Shown here piece after piece: positions 61,466-64,000 of a DNA stretch of 64,000 nt. This DNA comes from Patagioenas fasciata (lineage: Eukaryota; Chordata; Aves; Columbiformes; Columbidae). Every line of letters starts with the position of its first letter. Position 1 is the first letter of the stretch. The stretch is taken from positions 43,117,001 through 43,181,000 of the forward strand of contig NC_092523.1 of NCBI RefSeq assembly GCF_037038585.1, in the 5' to 3' direction. A program made the translations under genes and the position numbers. The notes under the pieces are model-generated. The model did no database searches, was not told the DNA's origin, and worked only from the letters and a program-made list of their open reading frames with translations.

Positions 61466-62553
61466 ATAGAATCATAGAATCATTTATGTTGGAAAAAACC
61501 TTCAAGATCATAAAGTCCAACCATAAACCTAACACTGCCAAGTCCACCACTAGACCATGTCTCTAAGTGCAACATCTGCATCTCTTTTAAATACCTCCAC
61601 GTATGGTGACTCAAACACTTCTCTGGGCAGCCAGTTCCAATGCTTGATAAGCTTTTCAGTGGATAAATTTTTCCTAATATCCGATCCAAACCTCCCCTGC
61701 CACAAATTAATGCCATTTCCTCTCGTTCTTTCACTTGTTATTTGGGAGAAGAGACCAGCACCCACCTCTCTACAACCTCCTTTCAGGTAGCTGTAGAGAG
61801 CAATAAGGTCTCCTCCCTTCAGCCTCTTTTTCTCCAAGCTTAACAGGCCCAGCTTCCTCAGCTGCTCCTCATCAAACTTGTGCTCCAGACCCTTCACCAG
61901 CTTCATTGCTCTTCTTTGAACACACCATAGCACCTTCATGTCTTTCTTGTAGTGAGGGGCTCAAGACTGAGCACAGTTTTCAAGGTGCAGCCTCACCAGC
62001 GCTGCATGCAGGGGTCCAATCACTTCCCTAATCCTGCTGGCCACACTATTCCTGATACAAGCCAGGACGCAGTTGGCCACCTTGGTCACCTGGGCACACT
62101 GCTGGCTCACATTCAGCCAGCTGTCAACCAAAACCCCCAGGCCTTTTTCCACCAGGCAGCTTTCCAGCCACTCTTCCCCGAGCATGTAGTGCTGGCTGGG
62201 GTTGTTGTGACCCAAGTGCAGGACCCAGCACTCGGCCTTGTTAAACCTCATACAATTGGCATCAGTCCATCAATCCAACCAGTCCAGATCCCTCTGTATG
62301 CCTTTCCCACCCTTGAGCAGATCAACACTCCCACCCATCTTGGTGTTATCTGCAAACTGAGGGTGCACTTAATCCCCTCATCCAGATAAAGAGATTAAAC
62401 AGAACTGGCCCCAATACTGAGCCCTGGGGAACTCCACTTGTGATCAGCAGCCAACTGGATTTGACTCCATTCACCACAGCTCTTCAGACCTGACCATCCA
62501 GCCTGTTTTTTACTCAGTGAAGACTATGCCAGTCCAAGCCATGAGCAGCCAGT
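61466..62553 (-). mobile_element. 5'-truncated CR1 LINE
   Basis: About 1.09 kb. The CR1 sense strand is the - strand: its 3' end is at 61466 with two ATTCTATG-type octamer units, the hallmark of CR1 tails. Upstream on the - strand are pieces of the reverse-transcriptase carboxy region (for example [28 protein letters not shown] FGSDIRKNL, and further up [17 protein letters not shown]). The frame is broken by several indels and stops between 61939 and 62389. Similarity to CR1 stops abruptly near 62553, as usual for 5' truncation. No target duplication is expected for this family. Confidence 0.93.
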
Positions 62554-64000
62554 GGACTATTATGCTCTACTTTGAGGGAGAGAAGGGAAGTTTGTTAGAT
62601 TGTGTTTCATCTGTTAAATAAAATCCTGTTGAGACAACATATCAGCCTCATTTCCAGGGTTCCTGCTGGTAGTAAAAACAGTATAAAGGCATTGTAGGTG
62701 TTTTATTCCAAATAGATTCCAATAGAGAAAACATAAAATTATCTTCTTAGAGAGTATTCTCCATAATGTTTCACACAATGTCATGCAAGTTTTATAATTG
62801 CCTAGTAAATTATTGGTTTTGCATCTTCTGCTTTATTTTTAAATCTTGTAGTGCAAAAATAGGAATATTTGGGAAGATTTTGCTTTTGTCATCCTCGTCA
62901 GATCACAATGTTTTCCTTTTCAGACTTATTGTTTCTAAACATGACAATTTCTATCAAGTGAAATTAGTTTATTTTATAGAAGTCTGATGTCTTGAAAAGC
63001 AGTTTTACACTTGGTGGTATTTGCCGCTTTCACTATAAAACTGTTCTTTCGGTTCATCTGACACTTCAAGTAAGAGTGCATTTATCAACAGCTAATGCCA
63101 TCCACTGTTGCAACAGAAGAATTTAAGAAGTGCTACCTAAGAACATGGCAAGAGCAGGCACTTTAAAATAAAAGCTTTAATTAATGCCATGAGCAGCATA
63201 TTACCTTTAGGCCTGCAATCTTTGTGAACTAATAGCTACGTTTTAAACAACTTTAGAATTTGGCAAAAAGTTCTTTTCAGAGTTGGTAGAGGGGAGCCTG
63301 CAACTCTGAAATAAATTGGATTTTTAAAATGGGTGCTAACGTGAGTAGGCACATGACAGGCAGGTAGCACTGCCGTATGCAACTTGGACGCTCACAGAGG
63401 TGACAGGAGAGGGTGGGCTGGGCAGCTGGGCCAAGGTTAGTGTTGCAGCACTCTGATGAATGCAAGGAAGCAGGAGAGCTTTATGGCTTCCTTGCATCAC
63501 CAAGGAATAACTGTCACAGTAACTTTTTAAAATAAAAAGCATTTCCATGCCCACTATGATTTGCCTCAGCTTTGTTCCTGATGGTCTGCTAAGCAAGTTT
63601 GACAGGTACATTGCTAACTGGTGGATACATTTCAGTGAGAGGAATGAGAACACAAGCTGAAGCTCTCTCAGAAATTACTTGACGCTTCTCACTGGGTTAC
63701 TATAATTGGAAGAGGTGATCTGAATGGTCTGTCAATGAAGAAGTGAAAATCTTGATATGAAGAAAAATCTTGTCTACTGCGTGAGGCTCACTGTTTGGGA
63801 AACTGTTTTCTCTTTGTGCTATTGTTCTGTAATGAAGCAATTTTTGTAGGAAAATTGAGATGTCTTTTCTCATACATACTTGATTTTTGTTGTATGAACT
63901 TGCACAAATGTTTTTTGCTGGATCTTTGATAAGGTTTTTTTTCCTCTCCACTGTCACGTATCTTTAAGCTATTCAAGATTTTTAGTGGTTGTGACGGATC
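62554..64000. other. Intergenic sequence to the right edge
   Basis: AT-rich host DNA with no recognisable gene, RNA or repeat. Confidence 0.6.

Noticed and set aside
61952..62389. Plus-strand 145-codon ORF
   Set aside because: It is the antisense of the CR1 element, whose coding strand is minus.
1..64000. CRISPR arrays, operons or bacterial-type genes
   Set aside because: No spaced direct repeats of the right form; spliced vertebrate genes, CR1 and a retrovirus show this is an animal nuclear genome.

Overview
The window looks like an AT-rich piece of a bird chromosome. Reasons: split genes with long introns, a CR1 LINE with the avian-type 3' tail of ATTCTATG-like repeats, and avian-looking versions of two neighbouring vertebrate genes. 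I cannot name the species.

Left part (1-17443 plus 3'UTR): the 3' end of MARCHF1 on the + strand. Two coding exons are visible: 14916-15063, and 17142-17443 which ends in the stop codon. They encode both transmembrane segments and the cytoplasmic tail of this membrane RING-CH ubiquitin ligase. The RING exons lie further left, outside the window. Positions 1-14915 are intron.

Middle (27732-45650): the complete TMA16 gene on the - strand, tail to tail with MARCHF1 as I recall for human. I can place seven coding exons with consistent splice sites. They total 606 coding bases (201 residues) and run from an ATG-only first exon in a CpG-island promoter at about 45.6 kb to a stop at 27948.

Right part (45.8-64 kb): intergenic sequence with two clear mobile elements. 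One is a 5'-truncated CR1 (61466-62553, - strand). The other, the main object of interest, is a 6120-bp class II (ERVK/betaretrovirus-like) endogenous retrovirus at 52161-58280 on the + strand. Its two 449-bp LTRs are identical base for base, and it is flanked by a 6-bp target duplication (CAACAG), so it inserted recently. Its primer-binding site is an exact 18-base match to initiator methionine tRNA, and that region is repeated imperfectly in tandem in the leader. It keeps an open pro frame (dUTPase plus protease) and an open pol frame (RT, RNase H and integrase, all catalytic residues present). Gag is broken: a frame change follows the matrix/PTAP region, and the rest of capsid and all of nucleocapsid are missing. 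Env is reduced to a membrane anchor and tail. The element therefore carries complete enzymes but no particle core or envelope protein, and its recent movement must have relied on proteins supplied by another copy.

Remaining sequence is intronic or intergenic, with a few microsatellites, an old CR1 scrap, a possible DNA-transposon remnant, and a CpG-containing patch with RFX- and CRE-like sites inside a TMA16 intron.
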